A stretch of 64,000 bases of DNA, taken from the NCBI RefSeq assembly GCF_920987055.1, contig NZ_CAKLBX010000003.1, positions 186,001-250,000 of the forward strand. The letters are read 5' to 3'. A model generated the notes under the pieces. That model worked only from the letters and a program-made list of their open reading frames with translations. It had not been told where the DNA came from and did not search any database. Numbering within the stretch: position 1 is the first letter of the stretch; each line of letters starts with the position of its first letter. The position numbers were made by a program, and so were the translations under genes. This DNA is from Novosphingobium sp. CECT 9465 (GTDB lineage: Bacteria; Pseudomonadota; Alphaproteobacteria; Sphingomonadales; Sphingomonadaceae). Positions 1 through 6,635 of this stretch are shown piece after piece.

Positions 1-849
1 TACCTTTACGAAGTCACCGATCGTCGCGGTAGCATGAAAAGCAAGGGGCCGATCGATCCGGAGAAGCAGGCGGAATTCGACCAGTACAAAACCGAAAAAG
101 CCGAACTGAAAGACCGTCTTGCGCTTTCGAAGGAGACGCTCACGGAACAGGCCAGCCTTTATCGGGCGCTACGTTTGCCCATGCTTCCTGCGGACGCCGG
201 CAAGATTCTGCGCGCGGCCGATCGACTCCGATTTCTTGGGGACCAGGCGATGGTCGTCGGCACCAACGCGCTGATCGCCTACGCGCTCGAAGCCAACGGA
301 TTCATCCGCGATGCGCCGCAAGAAACCATGGATTTCGATATGGCACTGACCGGGCTCAATGCCGACGAAGATCGACCCACCTTGTGGAAGGTCCTCAAGG
401 AAACCGACATGACCTACTCGGTGAACACCGAGCGGCCATTTCAGGCACGCAACGCAAAAGCATATGAAGTGGAGATCCTCTCGGCACCGAGCCGGATAGG
501 CGGGCAAATTGCGCAAGACCGCCCGCGACCGATCCCACTCCCGGAGCAGGAATGGCTTCTGAACGGTCGGCGGGTTGATCGGGTCGTCGGTGTGCGCGAT
601 GGCGAAGCGGCGCGCATGGTGGTTCCTGATCCGCGATGGTTTGCCCTGCAGAAACTGTGGATGGCGGAAAAACCGGAACGCGACCCGCAAAAGAAGCCCA
701 AGGATCACAAGCAGGGCACTGCCTTGCTCGACGCCGTTTGGCTGACGATGCGGCACTATCCAATGGACAATACCTTTTTCGAAGAACTGCCCGATGCATT
801 GAAGCCACATTTTGAGTTTTGGGCGGCGAAAAGGCCGCAGCGGAAGTGA
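1..849 (+). CDS. GSU2403-like nucleotidyltransferase-fold protein (5' partial)
   Basis: The frame is open to the left window edge (codons before the ATG at 34 read YLYEVTDRRGS), so the gene starts outside the window and about 282 codons are visible. The pattern VVGTNALIAYALEA followed about 20 residues on by DFDMAL resembles the glycine patch and DxD metal-binding acids of nucleotidyltransferase folds, and the protein as a whole resembles the GSU2403 group. The C-terminus is charged and rich in W and K. No partner gene is visible downstream on this strand. The biochemical role is unknown; relatives are often suspected toxin-like nucleotidyltransferases. The left-edge truncation is a window effect, not a mutation. 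Confidence 0.6.
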   Translation, partial: YLYEVTDRRGSMKSKGPIDPEKQAEFDQYKTEKAELKDRLALSKETLTEQASLYRALRLPMLPADAGKILRAADRLRFLGDQAMVVGTNALIAYALEANGFIRDAPQETMDFDMALTGLNADEDRPTLWKVLKETDMTYSVNTERPFQARNAKAYEVEILSAPSRIGGQIAQDRPRPIPLPEQEWLLNGRRVDRVVGVRDGEAARMVVPDPRWFALQKLWMAEKPERDPQKKPKDHKQGTALLDAVWLTMRHYPMDNTFFEELPDALKPHFEFWAAKRPQRK

Positions 850-1002
850 GCAGTCAGGTCTTGCGCAACCCGGGATCGCCAATGAGATGTCGGCGAGGGC
901 AGCTGACTGCATCAGGCTGACGGACGGCGCTGGGATATATGTCGCCCTGACAATCGACCCGTCGCGGTACAGGCAGGTTCGCCTCCGTTGAGCGGATTCT
1001 TA

Positions 1003-1051
1003 TGTTACAAAACCTCTATCTATGAACGATCTAGTCATAGGTTTTGTAACA
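1003..1051. repeat. 13-bp perfect inverted repeat
   Basis: The arms TGTTACAAAACCT (1003-1015) and AGGTTTTGTAACA (1039-1051) are exact reverse complements. An inner pair CTATGA/TCATAG lies at 1020-1025 and 1035-1040. The shape suits an operator or recombinase site better than a terminator, because no T-run follows. Confidence 0.6.
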
Positions 1052-1067
1052 GTCGGTCGGCCATTTC

Positions 1068-1097
1068 TGTTAGAAAACTTGGGTGATATTTCTAACA
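1068..1097. repeat. 9-bp inverted repeat TGTTAGAAA / TTTCTAACA
   Basis: The arms lie at 1068-1076 and 1089-1097 around a 12-nt spacer. TGTTAGAAA recurs at 33314-33322 at the start of the wHTH/nucleotidyltransferase pair, where TCTAACA also occurs (33262-33268). The shared words suggest the same type of binding site at both loci. Confidence 0.55.
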
Positions 1098-1264
1098 AGA
1101 GTGCGCAGTCCTCAAGGACCAGAAACCGTTCATCAAGGCCTGTCGTGAGCCGGCACGGTAAATCGCAAAACCTCGGGCGGACCGGTCGCTAAATCTCGTT
1201 TTCTCGGGAAATGGGCGTCCTAAAGCACGATTTCTCGGACTAGCCGCTGGGAATGGCACGGCGA

Positions 1265-1315
1265 TCACAATTTCCCAACGAGCAGCCCGGCGCGCTCGCG
1301 GAGCCTCTTGCTCAT
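1265..1315 (-). pseudogene. 5' relic of a hipA-like toxin gene
   Basis: An ATG at 1315 overlaps the antitoxin stop in an ATGA arrangement, as is usual for hipB-hipA junctions. It is followed by only 16 codons (MSKRLRERAGLLVGKL) and a stop. The final residues recall the N-terminal region of HipA kinases that ends in LVG-L. No HipA kinase domain follows. The reading is that the toxin was deleted just inside its start, leaving an orphan antitoxin. The identification rests on position and a very short match. Confidence 0.4.
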
Positions 1316-1527
1316 GACCGGCGGCTCGCAGGAGAGACGATCTGGACGTCGCAGCCGAGCGTCGCGATGACCTGAAGCGCTTTGCCGAGTTGTAGCGTGG
1401 GCTTACCCGCTTCGAGATCGACAATGAAGCGGACACCAACGCCGCTCACTGCCGCAAGCTCTGCCTGCTTCAGGCTCTGCGCCTTGCGTTCGCGGCGCAC
1501 GAGGAGACCAAGTGAAGTGCTGTCCAT
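1312..1527 (-). CDS. HipB-like Xre-family antitoxin / repressor
   Basis: This 71-residue protein is mostly one helix-turn-helix of the Cro/CI type: LGLLVRRERKAQSLKQAELA, then VSGVGVRFIVDLEAGKPT, then LGKALQVIATLGCDV, the usual HipB/Y4mF layout. The start MDSTSLG is preferred over an upstream MKSATSEP, because the operator-like palindrome at 1529-1542 would otherwise be coding. HipB proteins bind palindromes in their own promoter and neutralise the HipA kinase. Here HipA is missing apart from a relic. Three similar palindromes lie just upstream, consistent with autorepression. Confidence 0.8.
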   Translation of the reverse strand: MDSTSLGLLVRRERKAQSLKQAELAAVSGVGVRFIVDLEAGKPTLQLGKALQVIATLGCDVQIVSPASRRS

Positions 1528-1528
1528 A

Positions 1529-1641
1529 TTACCGAGCGGGAAGTTCGGCTCGCTTGTGGCCGATTTCAAGTCATTTATTCCCGCTCGGGAACAAATGCAC
1601 AGATCTAGGCATCAGTTCATGCAAAAATTCCCGAACGGGAA
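1529..1641 (-). promoter_or_regulatory. three HipB-type operator palindromes
   Basis: TTCCCG-N2-CGGGAA occurs at 1578-1591 and 1628-1641, and a diverged copy TTACCGAGCGGGAA at 1529-1542 sits against the antitoxin start codon. Spacings are 49 and 50 bp, about five helical turns, which would put all three on one DNA face. They are the likely autoregulatory sites of the HipB-like protein. Confidence 0.65.
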
Positions 1642-1664
1642 TGTCAAAGCGATGCGAAAGATGA

Positions 1665-2564
1665 TCAGTGCAGAGTCTCTCCATCGCGATTGCGGAGGTG
1701 TTCCTTGTCGCATTGCTGAACCAGCCATGCGATCGCGTCAGGCGTGCGATACCAGTCAATGCCAAGCTCCTGAGCATACCAGGCCGCTTCGCTTTCTTGC
1801 CCCGGAGAATAATGGTCGCTGGTGGCGTGCCAGAACGCCGGATCGGCGAGATATTTGGCGACATAACGGTTCGCCAGCAGCGCGTTCGCCGCCTTGGAGC
1901 GAGATTGCTCGCTATCTCCGGTCTCCTTGTACGCGAGCAGCACGCGCGTAAACTCCATGAAAGTCGAGATTTCCTCGCCGTGTTCGTCAAGCAGCTGCTG
2001 CGCGGTCTGGTTTTCTTCAGCCCGGATCAACCAAGTCAATAGAACATATCTCAAACCCTGATTATCGTTCGTGTTCAGTTCGAGCATCTCACGAAGGTGA
2101 CTGATTGCCTCCTGCCGCGCGCCACAAAGCCACAAATCTTCGGCCAGCGCATGGCGCGCACGCATGTAGGGCCTGGTTTCCACAACCAGCCAGAACTCAC
2201 CCCTGTCTTGGGCGAAGCGGCGCTCGCCAATGGCGAGTTCGCCGGCACAGACAGCGCGCAGGATATATTCCCGGCGGATCTCATCGGACAGATTGCGCAA
2301 TTGCGAAAGCTGAAGCCAGGCATCAGCGCAAAGCGGTGAATGGGCTAACGCCCTTCGGGCAATGGCATTGCGCCGAGACCGGTCATCTTCTTCCCAGGCA
2401 TCATAGGCGAGGTCCTGCGCACGCCTTAACTCCTCGGCGCTCGTACCACAACCAGACGACCGCACCAATTCGCGCATTTCGGCACAATCTGGGAAGCGAT
2501 TGAGATCAGGGCCTGCTTGTTTCAGAGGCTCGCTTTTGCCTTTCTTGGAAGGTGCTGCCGCCAT
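1665..2564 (-). CDS. ST7-like / TPR-type helical protein
   Basis: This 299-residue soluble protein is rich in A, E, L and R. Helical pairs such as RAQDLAYDAWEEDDRSRR, IARRALAHSPLCADAWLQL and QEAISHLREMLELNTND look like tetratricopeptide or ST7-type repeats. It starts 10 nt after the vapC stop, so it is probably read from the vapBC promoter. The resemblance to the ST7 family (named from a human gene, with many uncharacterised bacterial members) is from memory. No catalytic motif, signal peptide or membrane segment is seen. It may mediate protein-protein contacts; its function is unknown. Confidence 0.55.
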   Translation of the reverse strand: MAAAPSKKGKSEPLKQAGPDLNRFPDCAEMRELVRSSGCGTSAEELRRAQDLAYDAWEEDDRSRRNAIARRALAHSPLCADAWLQLSQLRNLSDEIRREYILRAVCAGELAIGERRFAQDRGEFWLVVETRPYMRARHALAEDLWLCGARQEAISHLREMLELNTNDNQGLRYVLLTWLIRAEENQTAQQLLDEHGEEISTFMEFTRVLLAYKETGDSEQSRSKAANALLANRYVAKYLADPAFWHATSDHYSPGQESEAAWYAQELGIDWYRTPDAIAWLVQQCDKEHLRNRDGETLH

Positions 2565-2574
2565 TGCGCAGGAC

Positions 2575-2964
2575 TCAGCGGATCACGGAAACTGTGACGC
2601 CCGCGGCATCGGCGACGATCCGCCATTGCTTGTCCGCAGTCAGCGCGGGCAAGTCATCGCGCCGGGCAAGTGCCAGGCAGAACCGGTCGCCGAGCGACAG
2701 ACCCGCCTCGGCCGTTACGGCGCGCAAGCGTCCGGCGATCACGGCGAGAGCCTGATCGGCTTCGACCACGGTCATCGGCAAAGGCCTCAGCATTGCATCG
2801 ACCTGGTCGGCGGGCATACCGGCATGGATGAAGTGGCTGACGACCTCGGCATAGTTGACGCTCGACATCCGCGCGTCTCCGATAGCGTCGGCGACCTTGG
2901 CCGCTCCGGGCTCGTCCCGGAGCAGGGCAAGGAGCGCAGAGGCATCGAGCACGACTTCGCTCAT
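2575..2964 (-). CDS. vapC: PIN-domain ribonuclease toxin, VapC type
   Basis: This is a complete 129-residue PIN domain. The expected acidic residues are present: D7 in VVLDAS, E40 in NYAEV, D93 in GDRFCLALA and D111 in TADKQW. These coordinate Mg2+ for RNA cleavage in the family. The start overlaps the vapB stop by 4 nt (ATGA), which couples toxin to antitoxin translation. VapC toxins usually cut tRNA or rRNA; the target here cannot be read. All active-site residues are intact, so the toxin should be functional. Confidence 0.85.
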   Translation of the reverse strand: MSEVVLDASALLALLRDEPGAAKVADAIGDARMSSVNYAEVVSHFIHAGMPADQVDAMLRPLPMTVVEADQALAVIAGRLRAVTAEAGLSLGDRFCLALARRDDLPALTADKQWRIVADAAGVTVSVIR

Positions 2965-3206
2965 TCGCCGGATTCCTCGCGGCGTCGGGCAAGGAAGGCA
3001 TCGACCGAGGCTTCGGGCTTGCCGCCGGTGAATTTCTTGGCGAGCGCCTGCGCGTGCGCGATCGACTGCGCGACGGTGCGCAAGATTACACCATCCTCGG
3101 TTTCCTCGACCAGCAGCGCACCGCCGCCAGCCAGGCCAAGCCGCTTGCGGATATCGGCCGGCAGGCTCATCCGGCCGTTGGGCGTGATCGTCACTTGCAC
3201 GGTCAT
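2961..3206 (-). CDS. vapB: AbrB/MazE-type antitoxin, VapB
   Basis: The N-terminus VQVTITPNGRMSLPADIRKRLGL is a swapped-hairpin AbrB DNA-binding domain. The C-terminal tail SVDAFLARRREESGE is the kind that inserts into a VapC groove. The start MTVQV is chosen because GAGGAG lies 8 nt upstream of it; a start five codons earlier lacks such a site. The gene comes first in the operon, as usual for vapBC. The TTATGCC/GGCATAA dyad at 3270-3308 is a candidate autoregulatory operator. Confidence 0.8.
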   Translation of the reverse strand: MTVQVTITPNGRMSLPADIRKRLGLAGGGALLVEETEDGVILRTVAQSIAHAQALAKKFTGGKPEASVDAFLARRREESGE

Positions 3207-3269
3207 GGCGTAGCTCCTCACAGACCTGAACGCGGCGCGAAGCGGCGCATTCAGGGCATCAAGCGAGGC

Positions 3270-3308
3270 TTATGCCATAAAATCGAAAACATGTCACGAA
3301 CGGCATAA
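3270..3308 (-). promoter_or_regulatory. dyad upstream of vapB
   Basis: TTATGCC (3270-3276) and GGCATAA (3302-3308) are exact inverted copies with 25 nt between them, 63-102 bp upstream of the vapB start. A related dyad, ATGCC-N9-GGCAT at 4320-4338, precedes the Xre/RES pair. Confidence 0.4.
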
Positions 3309-3323
3309 TGTGGCGCGACCGTT

Positions 3324-3351
3324 CGAATTGATAATATATCTTATGTTAAAT
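3324..3351. other. candidate XerC/XerD (dif-like) site
   Basis: TTATGTTAAAT at 3341-3351 is identical to the XerD half-site of the E. coli dif sequence as I know it. A 6-nt centre (TATATC) separates it from CGAATTGATAA, which keeps only the inner part of a XerC half-site. The site lies between vapBC and the Xre/RES pair. The left arm is weak, so this is a candidate only. Confidence 0.35.
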
Positions 3352-3367
3352 CAATGGCTTAGATGAA

Positions 3368-3928
3368 TCACGCATTGTCAGGCCACGATGACTGGTCGCG
3401 CGGCAATCGCTGCTCGTCGTCGATCACTTCAAGACGATGCGGGGCCTCGCGGCTCCAGGACCACAGCACCAGATTGCGGTCATCGGCCGTAGCTCGCGAA
3501 GCGAAGCTCGGCACGATCACACCGGCGCAGCCGGCGGCAATGAGCCTATCGGCCAGTTCCCAGGTCGGAACAGTCTTGCGGTCGCCGGCAAGACGCTCCC
3601 AGGCGCAGCTGAGCTGCGCCAAGGTGACCTGCGCTGCATCCCGCACATCAGGGCTCGTCAGGTCGAGAATTTCCGAAAGTTCGGCGCGGTAGCTGCAGAT
3701 CGTCAGGGGCTGCGCCTTGAAGGCGAACCCTTGTTGAGCCTCGAGCCAGGCGGTTTCGAGGCTGAGCGCCGCATAGAAGCACGCCGTGCCGACGCGGTTG
3801 AAGCGGCCGCCGTGAAGCTTCGCGCCTTCGCCCGATTCCGGATCATAAGCCCACGCCGGATGATGCGCCCGATAGACCAGGCCGTCGAACCGGGTGAACG
3901 GCAGAGCCGATTTCGAAATCTGGCTCAA
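3368..3928 (-). CDS. RES-domain toxin (NAD+-degrading family)
   Basis: This 186-residue protein has a RES domain: YRAHHPAWAYDP, then GGRFNRVGTACFYAALSLETAWLE, then ITVPSF-like GVIVPSFASRA, providing the Arg, Glu and Ser that name the family. Characterised RES toxins degrade NAD+ as phosphorylases. It follows the Xre/MbcA-like antitoxin gene by 16 nt on the same strand, the standard order. An in-frame stop lies two codons upstream, which makes TTG at 3928 the first possible start and implies weak initiation. The xre stop and this start lie in a 13-bp tandem duplication (3922-3947). Confidence 0.82.
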   Translation of the reverse strand: MSQISKSALPFTRFDGLVYRAHHPAWAYDPESGEGAKLHGGRFNRVGTACFYAALSLETAWLEAQQGFAFKAQPLTICSYRAELSEILDLTSPDVRDAAQVTLAQLSCAWERLAGDRKTVPTWELADRLIAAGCAGVIVPSFASRATADDRNLVLWSWSREAPHRLEVIDDEQRLPRDQSSWPDNA

Positions 3929-3947
3929 AGATCAGGCCCAAAGATCA
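3922..3947 (-). repeat. 13-bp tandem duplication at the xre-res junction
   Basis: GGCTCAAAGATCA (3922-3934) and GGCCCAAAGATCA (3935-3947) differ at one base. The second copy contains the antitoxin stop codon, and the first contains the TTG start of the RES gene. The duplication separates two genes that may once have nearly touched. Confidence 0.6.
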
Positions 3948-4307
3948 GGCAAAGCCACCGGCGGCAATCCGGCCAAGATAGGTGCGAACCTTCTCGCCCT
4001 GTCCCTGACGGACAAGCTCTTCCGCCGTGGCGTCGCCGAAGGACGGCAGCGGCTGCGATCGGTACCAGGCATAGGCGGCAAGTTCACTACCCGCCCAGGG
4101 AATGACCCGGTTGATGATTTCGCTCATCTCACGCAGCCGCGACTGGGTGGCGATGCTGCTGCTGCGGGCAGCCTTCGAGACGGCATCGCGTGACAGTCCA
4201 GCAGCGAGCGCCAGTTCGGACTTGGTGATATGAAGCGCCGCCGACAACCTGTCGACCGAGACGCCCATGTCACCGGAGACTTCACTTAAGAATGCCGCAC
4301 TCGCCAT
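3945..4307 (-). CDS. Xre/MbcA/ParS-type antitoxin of the RES toxin
   Basis: This protein of about 120 residues has an N-terminal helical DNA-binding part (SVDRLSAALHITKSELALAAGLS) and a C-terminal DUF2384-like part (AAYAWYRSQPLPSFGDATAEELV, then VRTYLGRIAAGGFA), which in this family occludes the RES active site. The ATG at 4307 has GTGAGG close upstream. An ATG at 4319 is possible but lacks a visible ribosome site. The ATGCC-N9-GGCAT dyad at 4320-4338 overlaps the start region, fitting autorepression. Confidence 0.8.
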   Translation of the reverse strand: MASAAFLSEVSGDMGVSVDRLSAALHITKSELALAAGLSRDAVSKAARSSSIATQSRLREMSEIINRVIPWAGSELAAYAWYRSQPLPSFGDATAEELVRQGQGEKVRTYLGRIAAGGFA

Positions 4308-4319
4308 TTGCCTCACCAT

Positions 4320-4338
4320 ATGCCAATATTTAGGGCAT
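4320..4338 (-). promoter_or_regulatory. dyad at the xre promoter
   Basis: ATGCC (4320-4324) and GGCAT (4334-4338) are inverted around AT-rich DNA (AATATTTAG) that could also hold a -10 element. It is a likely operator for the Xre antitoxin. Confidence 0.4.
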
Positions 4339-4375
4339 TATATGCGGCGCGTTTGGAAAATTGTCAAGCTGGACG

Positions 4376-4933
4376 TCAGGCTGCGAACAGTTCACCCTGC
4401 CCCGTACCGGACGCTCGAACCGCGCCGATCATTGGCGCAGGCCGACGCAGCAATTTCAGGACCGCCGGGTTCACCACATAGACCGCATGGCGCCCGCCGC
4501 CGCGATTGCAGTGGTTGGTCGCGTAGCCAGCGTAGTGCCGTGTGACCAGACCCGCACGCGCCAGATCCGAGATCGCGCGGCTGACATTGGCGCGGCCCAC
4601 GGCCAGGACTTGCTCCTCCACCGCCTGGTCGATCTGCGCAGCATCGCGGGCCTCATCACCGGAGAGTTCACGCCCAAGCGAGGCAGCAACGCGCGCGCGC
4701 AGCGCCGCGCGGCGGCCCTGCTGTTCGCTCAAGGGAAGCAGCTGGGTGCACAGCCAGTCACGCAAGAGTGCGGGCTTTCTATCCCGGCAAACAAAGGGAC
4801 CGGCCTGCCCTCGCCCGTCGGCGGCTTCGGAAACGAGTTGAAGAACCAGGAAGGCGTAGCGCGGCCGGTTCGAGACCTCAGCCAGCACCGCGTAAATGCC
4901 GCCAACGCCAGTGATCGCTGTCTGTTGCTCCAT
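4376..4933 (-). CDS. winged-helix DNA-binding protein
   Basis: This 185-residue protein was not matched to a named family. The stretch LAVGRANVSRAISDLARAGLVTRHYAGY followed by RHAVYVVNP reads as recognition helix plus wing of a winged-helix fold. The N-terminal half (GGIYAVLAEVSNRPRYAFLVLQLV) is probably helical dimerisation or ligand-binding structure. The 303 bp upstream carry three copies of a 13-bp word (5005-5154) that could be its operator. It may regulate the plasmid transfer or maintenance genes; the target is not known. Confidence 0.6.
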   Translation of the reverse strand: MEQQTAITGVGGIYAVLAEVSNRPRYAFLVLQLVSEAADGRGQAGPFVCRDRKPALLRDWLCTQLLPLSEQQGRRAALRARVAASLGRELSGDEARDAAQIDQAVEEQVLAVGRANVSRAISDLARAGLVTRHYAGYATNHCNRGGGRHAVYVVNPAVLKLLRRPAPMIGAVRASGTGQGELFAA

Positions 4934-5004
4934 GGATCAGCATTGAGCACAAAAGGTGAATCCTGTGAATCCCCTTTCGTTCAAGCCATGCCGTTTGTCG
5001 CCCG

Positions 5005-5154
5005 TGACACTTTGCCCGGCACCGCCCGCGAAGGGGCGGAACCTGCATGTTCGGCCCAATGGCATGGCAGATCAGCCAGAGCGGCCCAGTCGATCCCATG
5101 TTCCTGCCAAGGCTGATGTCGATGATGACACTCTGCCCCGAGGGCAAAGTGTCA
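5005..5154. repeat. three copies of TGACACTTTGCCC, two forming a hairpin
   Basis: The word occurs directly at 5005-5017. A copy with one mismatch (TGACACTCTGCCC, 5126-5138) is followed after 3 nt by an exact inverted copy (5142-5154), giving a 13-bp hairpin with 12 pairs. All lie in the gene-free 4934-5236 stretch between the winged-helix gene and the end of the MucR-like gene. The hairpin could be a terminator for mucR-strand transcription, but with the third copy 110 bp away an operator role is more likely. Nothing else is seen in the stretch. Confidence 0.55.
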
Positions 5155-5236
5155 CAGACGGCAGGACGTGCGCCGATAGGTCGACAGAAAATGGAGCCAA
5201 GAAATGAGACTGAAACCCGGTGTCGGAGCATCAGGC

Positions 5237-5701
5237 TTAGCTGAAGGCGACCCCAAGCTTCTTGCGCGCCTTGGGCTCCGCAGCAACCTTGGCCTGCGCT
5301 TTCGGGCTTTGTCCGGGCTTGCGGCCAAGCCCGATCCGGACGGCGAGTTCCTTGCGCTTGGCGGCATAGTCGGGCGCGACGATCGGATAGTCTGCAGACA
5401 GGTTCCAGCGCGCGCGGTATTCGGCCGGCGTCATGCCATGATCGGTGCTGAGGTGGCGCTTGAGCATCTTGAACTTCGCGCCGCAATCGAGGCAGGTCAC
5501 CGCATCGGGTTTGACCGATGCGCGGACCGAGACCGCGGGTATGCGCACTTCCTCGGTCGGCTCGGGCACCTGACCAAGCGAAGCCAGAGATGCGTAGACC
5601 GACTGGATCAGGCCCGGCAAATCACCCGCCGCGACCGAATTGTTGCTGACGTGAGCAGAAACGATGTCGGCGACGTGATCCAGGAGCATTTCATCGGCCA
5701 T
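5237..5701 (-). CDS. MucR/Ros family zinc-finger transcriptional regulator
   Basis: This 154-residue protein has the Ros zinc finger VTCLDCGAKFKMLKRHLSTDHGM, followed by TPAEYRARWNLSADYPIVAPDYA, the conserved Ros/MucR stretch. The N-terminus (IVSAHVSNNSVAAGDLPGLI) matches the family's oligomerisation region. The K/A-rich tail is typical. MucR proteins are H-NS-like silencers in alphaproteobacteria, acting on AT-rich and horizontally acquired DNA. A plasmid copy may dampen the cost of its own accessory genes; that role is inferred. Confidence 0.9.
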   Translation of the reverse strand: MADEMLLDHVADIVSAHVSNNSVAAGDLPGLIQSVYASLASLGQVPEPTEEVRIPAVSVRASVKPDAVTCLDCGAKFKMLKRHLSTDHGMTPAEYRARWNLSADYPIVAPDYAAKRKELAVRIGLGRKPGQSPKAQAKVAAEPKARKKLGVAFS

Positions 5702-5945
5702 GGCGTGCGGTCTTTCTCGAATTAGCGATGGCGGACCCTATGGGCCGCGGCCGCCAAATGCCAGTGCCGTTGGCGTGCGCTCCAGATCGACATGCGCAAA
5801 AAAATGGGGCCAGCTTGCGCCGACCCCTTGGAAAGTTTTGGGAGAGGATGCCTGAAAGGCACTCCTGATATGGGGTGACGCCTTAAATGCTGCAAGTGCG
5901 AAATAAGGTCCGGCAGTTGAATTTTGTGCAACGCGGCAGCCGCGT
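5702..5945. other. gene-free stretch upstream of mucR
   Basis: These 244 bp between the MucR-like start and the small gene ending at 5946 hold no supported gene. The sequence is moderately AT-richer near 5860-5930 and probably contains the mucR promoter. No clear palindrome was found. Confidence 0.4.
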
Positions 5946-6200
5946 TCACCCCGGCGGCCGGTAGCGCGGGGTCGGATCGGCAAACCGGCGCGGATGGGTG
6001 AGTTCGGTCCGGGCAACCCGGAATGTGTAGCCGTCCCATTCGCGCCAGGGATGGTAGCGGCCTGCCTCGTCGAGACGGCCGTAGCAGACCCGCGCGAGGA
6101 CAGTCGGACAGGCAGGATCGTCTTCAAGCAGCGCCACCGTGAAGGTGCCGCCCATGCCGCTCGGCGTATCCCACACCGGCGTCTCAGCAGTGATCGTCAT
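5946..6200 (-). CDS. small conserved-looking plasmid protein, function unknown
   Basis: This 84-residue protein is acidic in its first half and rich in W, Y and R in its second (YHPWREWDGYTFRVARTEL). It has no signal peptide, membrane segment or catalytic motif. It sits upstream of mucR and downstream of ssb on the same strand. Codon use and an in-frame position consistent with its neighbours support a real gene. Family not recognised. Confidence 0.5.
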   Translation of the reverse strand: MTITAETPVWDTPSGMGGTFTVALLEDDPACPTVLARVCYGRLDEAGRYHPWREWDGYTFRVARTELTHPRRFADPTPRYRPPG

Positions 6201-6299
6201 CAGGCTATTCCTGTTTTTGTGAGGAATCGGGGGGCTGCTCCGCTTGGGACTGGGCCCGCACCCGGTTGGGAGGCGGCGCTGCCGCCTCCCGGGCTCCGG

Positions 6300-6635
6300 T
6301 CAGAGGAAGAGGACTTCCTCTGCGACGATCTCGACCGCGTAGCGCTCGACGCCCTCGCGGTCCGTCCACTTCGAGTAGTGGAGGCGGCCCTGGACTTCGA
6401 CCATATCGCCCTTCTTCTTGTGCTTGGCGACCGAAGTGCCGAGGCCGTTGAAAGCGGTGACGCGGTGGAATTCAGCAAGGGTCTCGGTGTAGCCGGCCTC
6501 GTTCTTGACCGTCTTTCCGTCGACCAGCTTGGGGCGGTCGGTGACAAGGGTGAAGGAGGTGATCGCGGTCTCGCCGGCGTGGCGGGTTTCGGGTTGGCTA
6601 GCGATGCGGCCGATCAGGATGACGAGGTTCTTCAT
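6300..6635 (-). CDS. ssb: single-stranded DNA-binding protein, short plasmid form
   Basis: This 111-residue OB-fold protein starts MKNLVILIGRI and contains ITSFTLVTDR, ETLAEFHRVTAFN, KKGDMVEVQGRLHYSKW and EGVERYAVEIVAEEV, the usual SSB order. It lacks the glycine-rich linker and the acidic DDDIPF-like tip through which cellular SSB recruits repair proteins, so it may coat DNA without recruiting host partners. The ATG at 6635 is chosen over upstream extensions because the OB fold begins there. Plasmid SSBs typically protect single strands during conjugative entry. Confidence 0.9.
   Translation of the reverse strand: MKNLVILIGRIASQPETRHAGETAITSFTLVTDRPKLVDGKTVKNEAGYTETLAEFHRVTAFNGLGTSVAKHKKKGDMVEVQGRLHYSKWTDREGVERYAVEIVAEEVLFL

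Larger units (their letters stand above)
850..1264. other. gene-free stretch with two inverted repeats
   Basis: No convincing gene is seen on either strand. The open frames here have neither family resemblance nor a ribosome site. The stretch holds two palindromic sequences (listed separately at 1003-1051 and 1068-1097) and the area where the rest of hipA would be expected. It is probably a rearrangement scar. Confidence 0.5.

Noticed and set aside
169..912. 247-codon minus-strand frame over the first gene
   Set aside because: It is antisense to the nucleotidyltransferase-like frame, rich in R, H and P, and lacks family resemblance.
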